Shown: piece by piece, positions 52,658 through 60,738 of the stretch | How the letters are laid out: each line of letters opens with the position of its first letter | How positions within the stretch are numbered: position 1 is the stretch's first letter | NCBI GenBank assembly: GCA_019358975.1 | Contig: JAHHIL010000024.1 | Span: 1-64,000 of the forward strand | Source of the DNA: Trichocoleus desertorum ATA4-8-CV12 | GTDB lineage: Bacteria > Cyanobacteriota > Cyanobacteriia > FACHB-46 | Direction: 5' to 3' | Length of the DNA stretch: 64,000 nt | Notes under the pieces: model-generated | Seen by the model: the letters and a program-made list of their open reading frames with translations, nothing else | Told to the model about the DNA's origin: nothing | Databases searched by the model: none | Position numbers and translations under genes: made by a program

Positions 52658-53404
52658 ATGAGTGTTCGGAAACAGCTTTCCCGTCGGAACATGTTGAAGT
52701 TTGGTGCGGGAGCTTTGGGCAGTGGGGCGATCGCCGTTGGTTTGGGTTCTAAGTCTCAGGCGACTGAACCAGCTGCTGCCAAACCAGCCACCACCAAACC
52801 AGCCGCTGCCAAAGCAAAAGTCAGTAAAGACAATCCCACCCCTGATCAAGCGCTGAAATTATTAATGGATGGCAACAAGCGCTTTGTGACCCGTAAGTTA
52901 GAATATCCGCGTCAAGATTGGGCCAGAGTACAGGAAGTGGCTAAAGGCCAAAATCCCTTTGCTGCCGTTCTGAGCTGCGCCGATTCCCGCATTCCAGCAG
53001 AAATTGTTCTCGACCAAGGATTTGGTGACTTATTTGTCTGCCGTGTTGCAGGTAATGTCGCAACTCCTGAAGAGGTTGGCAGTCTAGAGTTTGGCGCAGC
53101 GGTACTTGGCACCAAAGTAATTATGGTGGTCGGTCATGAACGCTGCGGAGCCGTAGAAGCCACAATCAAGGGTGCCCAGGTACCAGGACAAATTGGCAAG
53201 TTGATTGATGCGATTAAACCTGCTCTAAGTCGCACCAAAAAGTTTACAGGTGATCCGCTGGCAAAGGCAGTGAAAGCCAATGTGTTGCTACAAGTTGACA
53301 ATCTCAAAGCTTCCCCAGTACTAGCCGATCTAATTGCATCGGGACAACTGAAAATCGTGGGCGCTTACTACGACTTGGATGCTGGAACAATCACGTTAGT
53401 TTAA
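52658..53404 (+). CDS. ecaB: Tat-exported beta-carbonic anhydrase (EcaB-like)
   Basis: The 249-residue protein begins with a twin-arginine signal (LSRRNMLKFGAGALGSG) and an Ala/Lys/Pro/Thr linker (38-55), then a beta-carbonic anhydrase. The zinc and active-site residues are present: Cys107, Asp109 and Arg111 (SCADSR) and His160 and Cys163 (HERCG). It should sit in the periplasm or thylakoid lumen. In Synechocystis, EcaB is reported to be thylakoid-associated and to interact with CupA and CupB. Here the gene lies within the ndhF3-ndhD3-cupA operon, 60 nt after ndhF3 and 31 nt before ndhD3. The frame opens at 52586; the ATG 52658 starts the signal. Confidence 0.9.
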   Translation: MSVRKQLSRRNMLKFGAGALGSGAIAVGLGSKSQATEPAAAKPATTKPAAAKAKVSKDNPTPDQALKLLMDGNKRFVTRKLEYPRQDWARVQEVAKGQNPFAAVLSCADSRIPAEIVLDQGFGDLFVCRVAGNVATPEEVGSLEFGAAVLGTKVIMVVGHERCGAVEATIKGAQVPGQIGKLIDAIKPALSRTKKFTGDPLAKAVKANVLLQVDNLKASPVLADLIASGQLKIVGAYYDLDAGTITLV

Positions 53405-53434
53405 TTGATTCACCTTGCTGGAGCGAATTGCGTC

Positions 53435-54949
53435 ATGCTCAGTACAATCATTTGGCTGCCTGTGGTGGGCGCTGCTTTAATCGGATTTTGGCCGCAAACC
53501 TGGAGTCCACAGCGATCGCATTTTGTGGCTTGGGCGATCGCGGGTCTGACTTTTCTCGCCACGGTATTCTTGGCGATCAACTTCGACTTTCACAGCTCAG
53601 GGATGCAATTTCAAGAACATATTAGTTGGATTGCTCCCCTGGGTCTCGACTATCGCCTAGGAGTGGATGGCTTGTCGTTGCCGTTGGTGGTGCTGAATGG
53701 ATTCCTAATTTGGATCGCAATTCAAAGCACTCCTGAGCAAGTGTCCCGCCCTCGACTGTTCTACTCACTAATTTTCTTGCTCAGTGCGGCGGTAGCAGGA
53801 GCCTTTCTGGCCCAAAACTTGCTGTTATTCTTCTTGTTCTACGAGTTAGAGCTGATTCCCATCTATTTACTAATCGTGATTTGGGGTGGCGATCGCCGGG
53901 GATATGCAGCGACCAAGTTCCTGATTTACCAAGCGCTGTCTGGGATTGTCTTGCTGGTTGGATTCTTAGCTTGGGCTTGGGCGAGTGGATCGAGCACCTT
54001 CACGGTGGAAGTGGAAGCGTTGGCATCTTCTTTACCGATGGGACTACAACTCATATTGCTCTCGATTCTGATTCTGGGCTTTGGCATCAAAATGCCGCTG
54101 GTGCCGTTCCATACTTGGTTACCGGATGCCTATGTGGAAGCTTCCACACCTGTTTCAATCCTTTTGGGTGGAATCGTTTCCAAACTGGGCACCTATGGCC
54201 TGATCCGATTTGGTCTTGCTTTGTTTCCCGATGCTTGGAATGTCGTGGCACCTTGGTTGGCTACGGCGGCTGTTGTCACTTCTCTCTATGGCGCTTTAGT
54301 CGCGATCGCTCAGACCGACATGAAGAAGATGATCGCCTACAGTTCTGTCTCCCACCTCAGCTATGTGTTGCTGGCTAGTGCGGCGGCGACTAACCTGAGC
54401 CTCTTGGGTGCAGTTTGTCAGATGGTGGCTCATGGCTTGATCTTGGCACTCCTGTTCTATCTAGTGGGTGTGATTGAAACCAAAACAGGTAGCCGCGATT
54501 TGGCTCAACTGCAAGGACTGTTAAACCCCAAGCGTGGATTGCCCTTAATCAGTGGGATTTTAATCTTGGGGACAATGGCGAGTGCTGGAATTCCTGGAAT
54601 GGTCGGCTTTGTCGGTGAGTTTCTCAGCTTTCAAGGGAGCTATACCATGTTTCCGGCGCAAACGCTGCTCTGCCTAGCCAGTACTGGACTCACCTCCGTT
54701 TATTTTGTGCTTCTGATTAACCGAGCCTTATTTGGTCGCTTAGAAGACAAGCTCAGCTATCTGCCTAAGGTGACTTGGGAGGAACAAATTCCGGCGATCG
54801 CCCTAATCGCGTTGATTGTTCTATTAGGGGTGCAACCGAATGCCCTGGTGAGCTGGAGCCAAACCACTACCAATTCTCTCGTAGCACTGGTATCTGAACA
54901 CAGCCCGCAGCAGGTTGCTCTCACCCCGAATTCCTCTCAATCCGATTAG
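53435..54949 (+). CDS. ndhD3: NDH-1 subunit NdhD3 (CO2-uptake form)
   Basis: The 504-residue protein is the NdhD antiporter-like subunit: LSTIIWLPVVGAALIGFWPQ, LFYELELIPIYLLIVIWGGD (the key Glu), PFHTWLPDAYVEASTPVSIL and KKMIAYSSVSHLSYVLLASA. It pumps protons next to NdhF3. The ATG at 53435 is preferred over an upstream TTG (53405). Subclass D3 instead of D1/D2 is supported by its operon with ndhF3, cupA and cupS. The next gene begins 10 nt after its stop. Confidence 0.9.
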   Translation: MLSTIIWLPVVGAALIGFWPQTWSPQRSHFVAWAIAGLTFLATVFLAINFDFHSSGMQFQEHISWIAPLGLDYRLGVDGLSLPLVVLNGFLIWIAIQSTPEQVSRPRLFYSLIFLLSAAVAGAFLAQNLLLFFLFYELELIPIYLLIVIWGGDRRGYAATKFLIYQALSGIVLLVGFLAWAWASGSSTFTVEVEALASSLPMGLQLILLSILILGFGIKMPLVPFHTWLPDAYVEASTPVSILLGGIVSKLGTYGLIRFGLALFPDAWNVVAPWLATAAVVTSLYGALVAIAQTDMKKMIAYSSVSHLSYVLLASAAATNLSLLGAVCQMVAHGLILALLFYLVGVIETKTGSRDLAQLQGLLNPKRGLPLISGILILGTMASAGIPGMVGFVGEFLSFQGSYTMFPAQTLLCLASTGLTSVYFVLLINRALFGRLEDKLSYLPKVTWEEQIPAIALIALIVLLGVQPNALVSWSQTTTNSLVALVSEHSPQQVALTPNSSQSD

Positions 54950-54959
54950 GAAAACCACG

Positions 54960-55589
54960 ATGCAACCTTCACCCCAGCCAATTTCTTCTGCTTCCGCTCA
55001 ATTCTCAATCAAATCTTTACCGTTTGCGCTGGTGGTGATGCGCTTGCTAATTGCTCCCTGTCTCGTTTGGGATGCCCTGGATCGCAACATATCTGTCTGG
55101 TTTCTAATTGGCTTTATTGCCGCTTTTCTCTCTGATATCTTCGATGGCATGATTGCTCGGCGTTTGGGTGTCAGTACAATGCAGTTACGACAAGCGGATA
55201 GTTGGGCTGATGTGGCACTTTATAGCGGCATCGCGGCCAGTGCTTGGTTAGTCTATCCCCAAGTGTTGATTGACTTCCGCCTTCCCCTGCTCACGGTCAT
55301 GGCTGTACAGGTCTTATTGTTTAGCCTGAGCTGGCTGAAGTTTGGCAAAACTCCCAGTTATCACACCTACAGCGCTAAAGTTTGGGGTCTAACTTTGTTC
55401 GCTGCCACAGTGGCTTTGTTTGGCTTCAATGATGCAGGTTTAGCGTTGTGGAGTGCGATCGCCCTCGGTCTGATCAACAGCCTCGAAGAAATCATCATGA
55501 CACTAGTTTTGCCCACCTGGACTCATGATGTTCTGAGCATTGTCCACGCCCTAAAAATACGACGCGATTATTCAGCTACAGTTTCTTGA
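54960..55589 (+). CDS. CDP-alcohol phosphatidyltransferase-fold membrane protein
   Basis: The 209-residue, six-span protein has the CDP-alcohol phosphotransferase motif: Asp59, Asp62-Gly63 (DIFDGMIARR), Ala66-Arg67, Asp80 and Asp84 (QADSWAD), i.e. all four catalytic Asp. The usual Gly between AR and the third Asp is Leu76 here. Such enzymes move a phospho-alcohol group from a CDP-lipid or CDP-alcohol to make phosphatidylglycerol and related lipids. It lies 10 nt after ndhD3 and 33 nt before cupA, so is surely in the operon. Substrate and link to CO2 uptake are unknown. Confidence 0.8.
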   Translation: MQPSPQPISSASAQFSIKSLPFALVVMRLLIAPCLVWDALDRNISVWFLIGFIAAFLSDIFDGMIARRLGVSTMQLRQADSWADVALYSGIAASAWLVYPQVLIDFRLPLLTVMAVQVLLFSLSWLKFGKTPSYHTYSAKVWGLTLFAATVALFGFNDAGLALWSAIALGLINSLEEIIMTLVLPTWTHDVLSIVHALKIRRDYSATVS

Positions 55590-55622
55590 ATCAATTCCTA
55601 TCCCGAAAAGGAGATCTGCATC

Positions 55623-56909
55623 ATGACAACTGCAACCGCAACCCAGTTACCTCCTTCTACCCATGAATTTGCCGAGGTGATTCATCGGCTAGAAGCGGGT
55701 GGTGCCATGCTGCCTGATACGCCAGAGAACCTCATGCAAATTATTGGTATCTACAAAGCCTATGCAGTGCCGATGGATTTCTACTGGCGCGATCTCCTTT
55801 ATATTGCGGAGCGAGTCTTCCTTAACCCCCTACCCTTTTTCAAGTATTTCCTGCCTCAAGAATATTTAGACCTGCACAACCACTACGCTGGAGACGACGC
55901 AGATTTGCGGATTTGGCGTGGTGAAGCAACTGCCCATCCAGAACTATTAGAGTTCATGCAGAAGGGCGAAACCACCCAAATGCCCAAACTGTTCCACCAT
56001 TTGCTGCACGATCGCGTCAATATGGAGTTTGCCGAAGCTTGTATGCGGGCGATGTTGTGGCACCGAGGCATGGGAGGTAAGTTTGACCCTTATCTCGACA
56101 CCCCAGAATATAAAGCTGCTGCCGATCGCGCCATCAAGGCTTACTTCAAGGGCAACCCTGCCATGCTGGGCCTCTACAAGCTGTTCCCAGAAATGTTTAT
56201 TGAGCAGGTACGGCAGCTCTCCTACTACGCCAACCTGGGTCTGTTCTGGGAAGTCATGGCTCCGGTGTTCTTTGAGATGAGCGATCGCTACGATTGCGGC
56301 GAAATCACCAGCGTTCCCGAAGCGATGAATTTCCTGGTGAATGGCATCTTTGCAGTTGCAGGCCGACCGATTTATCACCATGTCTATATCGGGGGAGAAT
56401 GCTTTGAAATCATCCCCAAATCTTGCGGGTTTACCTGGCTGTATGAAGCCGCTCTCCCTTATGTAGAAGCTGTGTTCTATCGCACCGCTCCTTTCCGGGG
56501 CACCAAGTCTTACAATGCTCAGGCAGAGCAAGTGCCAGCCGAACAAAAAGATTTCCACTACGGTATTCTTTACGCCGATGTGAATCCGGTAGGCACAGCA
56601 GGGATTCCTCCGACATTACTCATGCAGGATATGTTGCACTTCCTCCCACCTTACTTGGTGGACTATTACCAGCAACATTGCCGTGGCAAAGATGACATGC
56701 TGATTCAGCTAGGGGTGAGTTTTCAGCGATCGATGTACTGTGTGACTTCGGCGGTGATCCAAGCCCTACGGACAGCCTTGCTCTATCCTTTAGATGATCA
56801 AAATCCCAAGCATTTGCAAGCCAATCGAGAGTTCTTTGAAGCGCAGATCGATCGCTTTAAACGCCCAGAAGCTCGTTTGCGGGATATTCAGGCTCAGTCT
56901 TATCGATAA
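55623..56909 (+). CDS. cupA: CO2 hydration protein CupA (ChpY)
   Basis: The 428-residue protein is the CO2-hydrating subunit of NDH-1MS, sitting on NdhF3/NdhD3 on the cytoplasmic side. It has the CupA/CupB pattern: MDFYWRDLLYIAERVFLNPL, KYFLPQEYLDLHNHYAGDD, HHLLHDRVNMEFAEACMRAM and NFLVNGIFAVAGRPIYHHVY. In the solved complex a zinc is held by a His and an Arg five residues apart; His126 and Arg131 (HLLHDR) fit this. A strong AAGGAG lies before the ATG. Operon position after ndhD3 points to CupA, not CupB, which is usually with ndhF4/D4. Confidence 0.92.
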   Translation: MTTATATQLPPSTHEFAEVIHRLEAGGAMLPDTPENLMQIIGIYKAYAVPMDFYWRDLLYIAERVFLNPLPFFKYFLPQEYLDLHNHYAGDDADLRIWRGEATAHPELLEFMQKGETTQMPKLFHHLLHDRVNMEFAEACMRAMLWHRGMGGKFDPYLDTPEYKAAADRAIKAYFKGNPAMLGLYKLFPEMFIEQVRQLSYYANLGLFWEVMAPVFFEMSDRYDCGEITSVPEAMNFLVNGIFAVAGRPIYHHVYIGGECFEIIPKSCGFTWLYEAALPYVEAVFYRTAPFRGTKSYNAQAEQVPAEQKDFHYGILYADVNPVGTAGIPPTLLMQDMLHFLPPYLVDYYQQHCRGKDDMLIQLGVSFQRSMYCVTSAVIQALRTALLYPLDDQNPKHLQANREFFEAQIDRFKRPEARLRDIQAQSYR

Positions 56910-57063
56910 CTCAACCTATCCGCAAATGTTCCGCAAAAAGGCGGGTGAAGCATTCGGAAACGCCCCTCTGACTCAATCTTACGCATAGCTGCCCGAATAC
57001 TTCACCCCTACGATGACCGTAACCTATTGTTCTTTAACTTCTCCTCCTTAAACCTCAAACGCT

Positions 57064-57465
57064 ATGGCTGATATTGTTGATATTGCAGTAAGTGCTGGTT
57101 CTTTTAATACGTTGGTGGCAGCAGTCCAAGCCGCAGGTTTGGTCGAGACACTGAAAAGTCCGGGGCCGTTCACAGTCTTTGCTCCAAATGATGCTGCCTT
57201 TGCTAAGCTGCCACCCGGAACCATTCATACGCTGTTGCAAAATATCCCTCAACTGGCCCGCATCCTCACCTATCATGTGGTGCCGGGGAAATGGACTCAA
57301 GCTGACCTCGCCAAGGTAGACTCTCTCACCTCTGTAGAAGGATCACCGATTCGTCTTGATCTGTCCGATGGCTTTGAGGTCAAAAACGCCACGGTGGTCG
57401 CTCCTGACATCGAAGCCGATAACGGCATTATTCATGTCATTGACAACGTGATCTTAATGGGCTGA
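57064..57465 (+). CDS. cupS: CupS, fasciclin-fold subunit of NDH-1MS
   Basis: The 133-residue protein is one fasciclin domain: [60 protein letters not shown] and [15 protein letters not shown]. No signal peptide, so it is cytoplasmic, as for CupS (Sll1735) of Synechocystis, the last gene of its ndhF3-ndhD3-cupA-cupS operon. CupS stabilises or regulates the CO2-uptake complex. It starts about 155 nt after cupA; a HIP1-based hairpin near 57478-57512 follows. Confidence 0.9.
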   Translation: MADIVDIAVSAGSFNTLVAAVQAAGLVETLKSPGPFTVFAPNDAAFAKLPPGTIHTLLQNIPQLARILTYHVVPGKWTQADLAKVDSLTSVEGSPIRLDLSDGFEVKNATVVAPDIEADNGIIHVIDNVILMG

Positions 57466-57529
57466 ATCGGTGTGGCAAGGGCGATCGCGCTAGGTTTGCA
57501 CGAATTGCGATCGCTTTGTTTATCTCGGC

Positions 57530-58498
57530 CTATTTATCTCGCCGAATGCGGTTGATCTCTTTTTGCAATTCTTCCAACTGCCGCCGCAACTCTTCTGCTT
57601 CTGCTTGAGGCGATTTTGCTGAAGTATTGACTGCTCCCGCCGCCTCAGCACGGGCATAATGACCTTGGCGAATCTGACGATATTCTTCTGAGCTGGCCCA
57701 TTCGCGGATGTAACGAATGCGCTCAACCGGGAAAGGATGGCTGAGCATGGAGCCTTGAGAACCGTTGCCGTTGTAGAGCAAAAACTTGTAAATCTGATTT
57801 AAGCCATCTTGGTCTAGCTCTTGGTAGCTTTCCGATTGGCGGATAAATTCATTTAAGCTGCACTCTTGCAGATGCTTGCTACTTCCCCCCGCAATTTTCA
57901 TCATGGTTTGCATTACCAATGTCAGGTCGTCGGTGGCGAGGAGTGCGGCGCGATCGGAGGTCAGTTCGGCTTTGCGTCGCCATTCGTAAAAGGCATAGAT
58001 TAAACCACTGCCGACGATGTTGCCCAAACCCATCGTCATTTCTCCGATCGCCGCTACCATCTGAATGGCCCAGTTCGCCATCTGGATTAAGGTGGTATGA
58101 CCGCATTTGATGTGACCTAACTCATGGGCTAGCACGACTCGAATTTCCGCGTCACTGAGTAAGTCCAGCAGCCCTGTATGAAGGACGATATAAGGATGCT
58201 CTTGTCCCAGGGCGTAACTGTTGGCCAGAGGATTTTGCACCACAAATAGGGAAGGCTCCGGTTGAATGTCTAGATCTCGGACACATTCGCGAAAAATGTG
58301 ATAAATCGAGGCGTACTGCCGGGGGCCAACTTGAATACTGTTGCCCATTAGGTAAATCAGTTGGGGCCGTTCATAGAGAAATTCCACAAATTTTCGAGCC
58401 ACGAGATCGAAGCCAGGGACATTGCGTAATGCCTGCTCGGCTTGGCGATCGAGGGGATGCCGAAATGCTTCACTCGAAATTCCGGGATAGGTAGGCAT
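57530..58498 (-). CDS. M48-family zinc metalloprotease
   Basis: The 322-residue protein has an HELGH motif (His125, Glu126, His129) and a third-ligand helix (AELTSDRAALLAT). An N-terminal domain of about 110 residues (RPQLIYLMGNSIQVGPRQYA) precedes it. A hydrophobic stretch after the HELGH (ANWAIQMVAAIGEMTMGLGN) may dip into the membrane. The C-terminus is a charged coiled coil (EAEELRRQLEELQKEINRIR). M48 proteases degrade misfolded or membrane proteins. It is convergent with cupS. The natural substrate is unknown. Confidence 0.88.
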   Translation of the reverse strand: MPTYPGISSEAFRHPLDRQAEQALRNVPGFDLVARKFVEFLYERPQLIYLMGNSIQVGPRQYASIYHIFRECVRDLDIQPEPSLFVVQNPLANSYALGQEHPYIVLHTGLLDLLSDAEIRVVLAHELGHIKCGHTTLIQMANWAIQMVAAIGEMTMGLGNIVGSGLIYAFYEWRRKAELTSDRAALLATDDLTLVMQTMMKIAGGSSKHLQECSLNEFIRQSESYQELDQDGLNQIYKFLLYNGNGSQGSMLSHPFPVERIRYIREWASSEEYRQIRQGHYARAEAAGAVNTSAKSPQAEAEELRRQLEELQKEINRIRRDK

Positions 58499-58659
58499 CG
58501 CAACACTCCTTAATGGTTGATCTCGAAAATCCAGAAGACTCCCAATACTTGTATAACAAGTTGGAGGCTGCTTTTGAGTGATTTCGGAGCGCTAAGTTGG
58601 ATCAAGGCGATCGCTTTTTGTAGCTTACGATTCTACATTGCTCGCGATCGCCCGGAATA

Positions 58660-58914
58660 ATGATGGCAGTTGGCATTCTTCCCCTGCTTATGAAGCCGTA
58701 CCAAACGCTAGCTACGATGCTTTCTACTGTCACCGGACGCTTAACTGTTAACAGTAGCCACAGACGGAGTTACTTCTCGGAAGTTGAGCCGATGCTAGAT
58801 GCTCTACTCCTCGAACATCCGGAGCTGGAACATCCAGAAATTCTGTTGACTCAGCTACCCAAAGAAGCTGCTTTTTCTTCTAGGACAGAAGAAGATTTGC
58901 TGTTGACTCGCTAG
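58660..58914 (+). CDS. Small hypothetical protein
   Basis: The 84-residue frame has no recognised domain. The second half is acidic and Glu/Leu-rich (EVEPMLDALLLEHPELEHPE). A start at 58663 or 58690 is equally possible. A strong terminator follows at 58993, which supports a real transcript. It is divergent from the M48 gene. Confidence 0.5.
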   Translation: MMAVGILPLLMKPYQTLATMLSTVTGRLTVNSSHRRSYFSEVEPMLDALLLEHPELEHPEILLTQLPKEAAFSSRTEEDLLLTR

Positions 58915-58992
58915 TTTGCAGTCTAGTTAGGGACACTACTGCATTGGTCATAGACCCAATACCTGTTTCTCCGAAGCGCGATCTCACACAGG

Positions 58993-59022
58993 TCTCCAGC
59001 CTTACGACTGGAGATTTTTTTT
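58993..59022 (+). terminator. Strong intrinsic terminator
   Basis: TCTCCAG (58993-58999) pairs with CTGGAGA (59008-59014), followed by eight T. It ends the transcript of the small gene at 58660. Confidence 0.85.
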
Positions 59023-59049
59023 GTTTGATTAGCTTGCATTACTGACCCC

Positions 59050-59082
59050 AAAAACTAAAAGCCCCAGTCAAAGACCGAGGCT
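59050..59082 (-). terminator. Terminator of psb34
   Basis: On the minus strand AGCCTCGGTC-TTT-GACTGGGGCT forms a 10-bp stem with two G-T pairs, followed by TTTTAGTTTTT. It lies 73 nt after the psb34 stop. Confidence 0.8.
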
Positions 59083-59154
59083 GGGAAGTTATGTGCTGGC
59101 GGCTTTAAGCTCTCCCAAAGCTTTTTAGGAAAAAATCTCGACTAACAGGGAAAG

Positions 59155-59325
59155 TTAGCTGACAGAGATAGCCAAAAATAGAGAGGCTGCGACCAAAAGA
59201 ACGGCGATCGCGCCTTGGAATAGGTAGCGCTGTTGTTGTTCTGGGGTGGGATATTCGGCGTAGTACATGGCAGGCTCAGCTGCGTAGTTGTTGAGAACGC
59301 CGTTTTCGTCGGTTGTGTAACGCAT
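59155..59325 (-). CDS. psb34: Psb34, small photosystem II assembly protein
   Basis: The 56-residue protein reads MRYTTDENGVLNNYAAEPAM then EYPTPEQQQRYLFQGA and a single membrane span (IAVLLVAASLFLAIS). This is the Psb34 (Ssl1498-like) family, a one-span protein that joins photosystem II intermediates near CP47 and is related to high-light-inducible proteins. It has the RBS-like purine run AAAGAGAAAAAG before the ATG and its own terminator. Too short for usual ORF cut-offs, so easily missed. Confidence 0.85.
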   Translation of the reverse strand: MRYTTDENGVLNNYAAEPAMYYAEYPTPEQQQRYLFQGAIAVLLVAASLFLAISVS

Positions 59326-59594
59326 GTCTTTTTCTCTTTGTTGCTTTATGTAAACTAATGTAACAGATTATTTACAGATTGCAACACTTTTTAGATTTTC
59401 TGCTACTCATTATTTCTGGGGGTAGCTATAAGCATGGCTTAACAATGCCTTCAACCCCGGACAGGCAGGCGATCGCGAGCTTAGGAAGAAAACTTACACC
59501 AAAATAACCGCCACCTTAAAAGGTGCGGCTACAGTTACAAGACTGCCTATGCAGCCTCAGGGTTTTGGATTACGGGGTGGTTAAGCGTCGTGAA

Positions 59595-60455
59595 TTACAG
59601 ACTGTTGGCGGCGAATGTATTGCATTGGTCAGGGTCGCCACCTTGAACCCCCCGGCGGAACCACTCGACTCGTTGCGCTGAGCTGCCGTGGGTAAATGAT
59701 TCAGGCACTACGTAACCTTTAGAGCGGCTTTGGAGGCGATCGTCTCCAATACTACTCGCAGCAGTTAGGGCTTCTTCGATGTCACCTGTTTCTAAAACTT
59801 GACGGGAACGATTGGCTTGGTTGGCCCAGACACCCGCGAAGCAATCGGCCTGTAGCTCTAACCGGACGGAGAGTTGATTGGCTTCGGCTTTACTGCTGGC
59901 TTGGCTTTGGAGCGATCGCACTTTATCGGAAATACCTAGCAAATTTTGGACATGATGGCCTACTTCATGGGCTACGACATAAGCCTGAGCAAAGTCTCCG
60001 GGTGCGTCGTAGCGGTTTTTCAAGTCTTCGTAGAAACTCAAGTCGATGTAAACTTTTTGGTCTCTAGGGCAATAAAACGGCCCGACTGCTGCTTCGGCAT
60101 AACCACAAGCGGATTCCACCGCGCCTGAAAACAGTACGAGTGTAGGTTCAACGTAATCTTCGCCTGCCTGTTGGAAAATTTGGTTCCAGGTGTCTTCGGT
60201 GTCGGCCAGCACGACTGAGACGAAGTCGGCCATTTGGTCTTCAGCAGGGGAATTGGTGGTTTGTGTGGAGTTGGGGGAAGAGCGATCGCCGGAGGGAGAA
60301 GCTTGATCGAGGATGACGCTAGGGTCACCACCTAAAAATGCTACAACCAGTGCCAAGAGTATTGAACCAATGCCGCCACCAACGAGGGGGCCAGAAACTC
60401 TAGAGCCACGCCGATCTTCAACGTTTTCGCTTCTACGACCGAATTCCCAACGCAT
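59595..60455 (-). CDS. YpfJ-type neutral zinc metallopeptidase
   Basis: The 286-residue protein has an N-terminal MRWEFGRRSENVEDRRGSR start, a membrane span (about 22-42), a Ser/Pro/Thr linker (50-72) and a zinc peptidase domain with HEVGHH (His163, Glu164, His167). LELQADCFAGVWANQ is the usual following helix. All family parts are present. No function is known beyond metal-dependent proteolysis; the active site faces outside the cytoplasm. It is followed on the minus strand by the repeat-containing gap. Confidence 0.88.
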   Translation of the reverse strand: MRWEFGRRSENVEDRRGSRVSGPLVGGGIGSILLALVVAFLGGDPSVILDQASPSGDRSSPNSTQTTNSPAEDQMADFVSVVLADTEDTWNQIFQQAGEDYVEPTLVLFSGAVESACGYAEAAVGPFYCPRDQKVYIDLSFYEDLKNRYDAPGDFAQAYVVAHEVGHHVQNLLGISDKVRSLQSQASSKAEANQLSVRLELQADCFAGVWANQANRSRQVLETGDIEEALTAASSIGDDRLQSRSKGYVVPESFTHGSSAQRVEWFRRGVQGGDPDQCNTFAANSL

Positions 60456-60640
60456 GGCAGCTTTCCGAATGGTTTTATGGGTCTAGTTTGGCTTTCCTGG
60501 GCTAGCGATATCACCCTCTGTGGACTTAATCTAGAAGCATCGTTCAATCCACTACCCTATATAAACGGGCAGATTTGTCCCTATTTAACTAGACTGTTGC
60601 GACATCTGCGATCGCCTATGGATTTACCATCTTTTGAAAA

Positions 60641-60720
60641 ACCAAGAGCTTGGGGGCACCTGCCCCCAAACCCCCGCTGAGGGACGGTTGCGTCCCCCAG
60701 ACCCCCTCCAAAAGGGTTTT
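60641..60720. repeat. 80-nt double-hairpin repeat, copy 2
   Basis: It is the partner of 21632-21711 (72 of 80 identical). Hairpins: TGGGGGC-ACCT-GCCCCCA and GGGAC-GGTTGC-GTCCC. It lies between the YpfJ-type gene and the glycosidase pseudogene. Confidence 0.85.
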
Positions 60721-60738
60721 GTGGTAGCAGGTTCAGGA

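Noticed and set aside
57478-57512. Two HIP1 octamers that could pair as a terminator after cupS
   Set aside because: HIP1 is self-complementary and very common here, so pairing is expected by chance; only mentioned under cupS.
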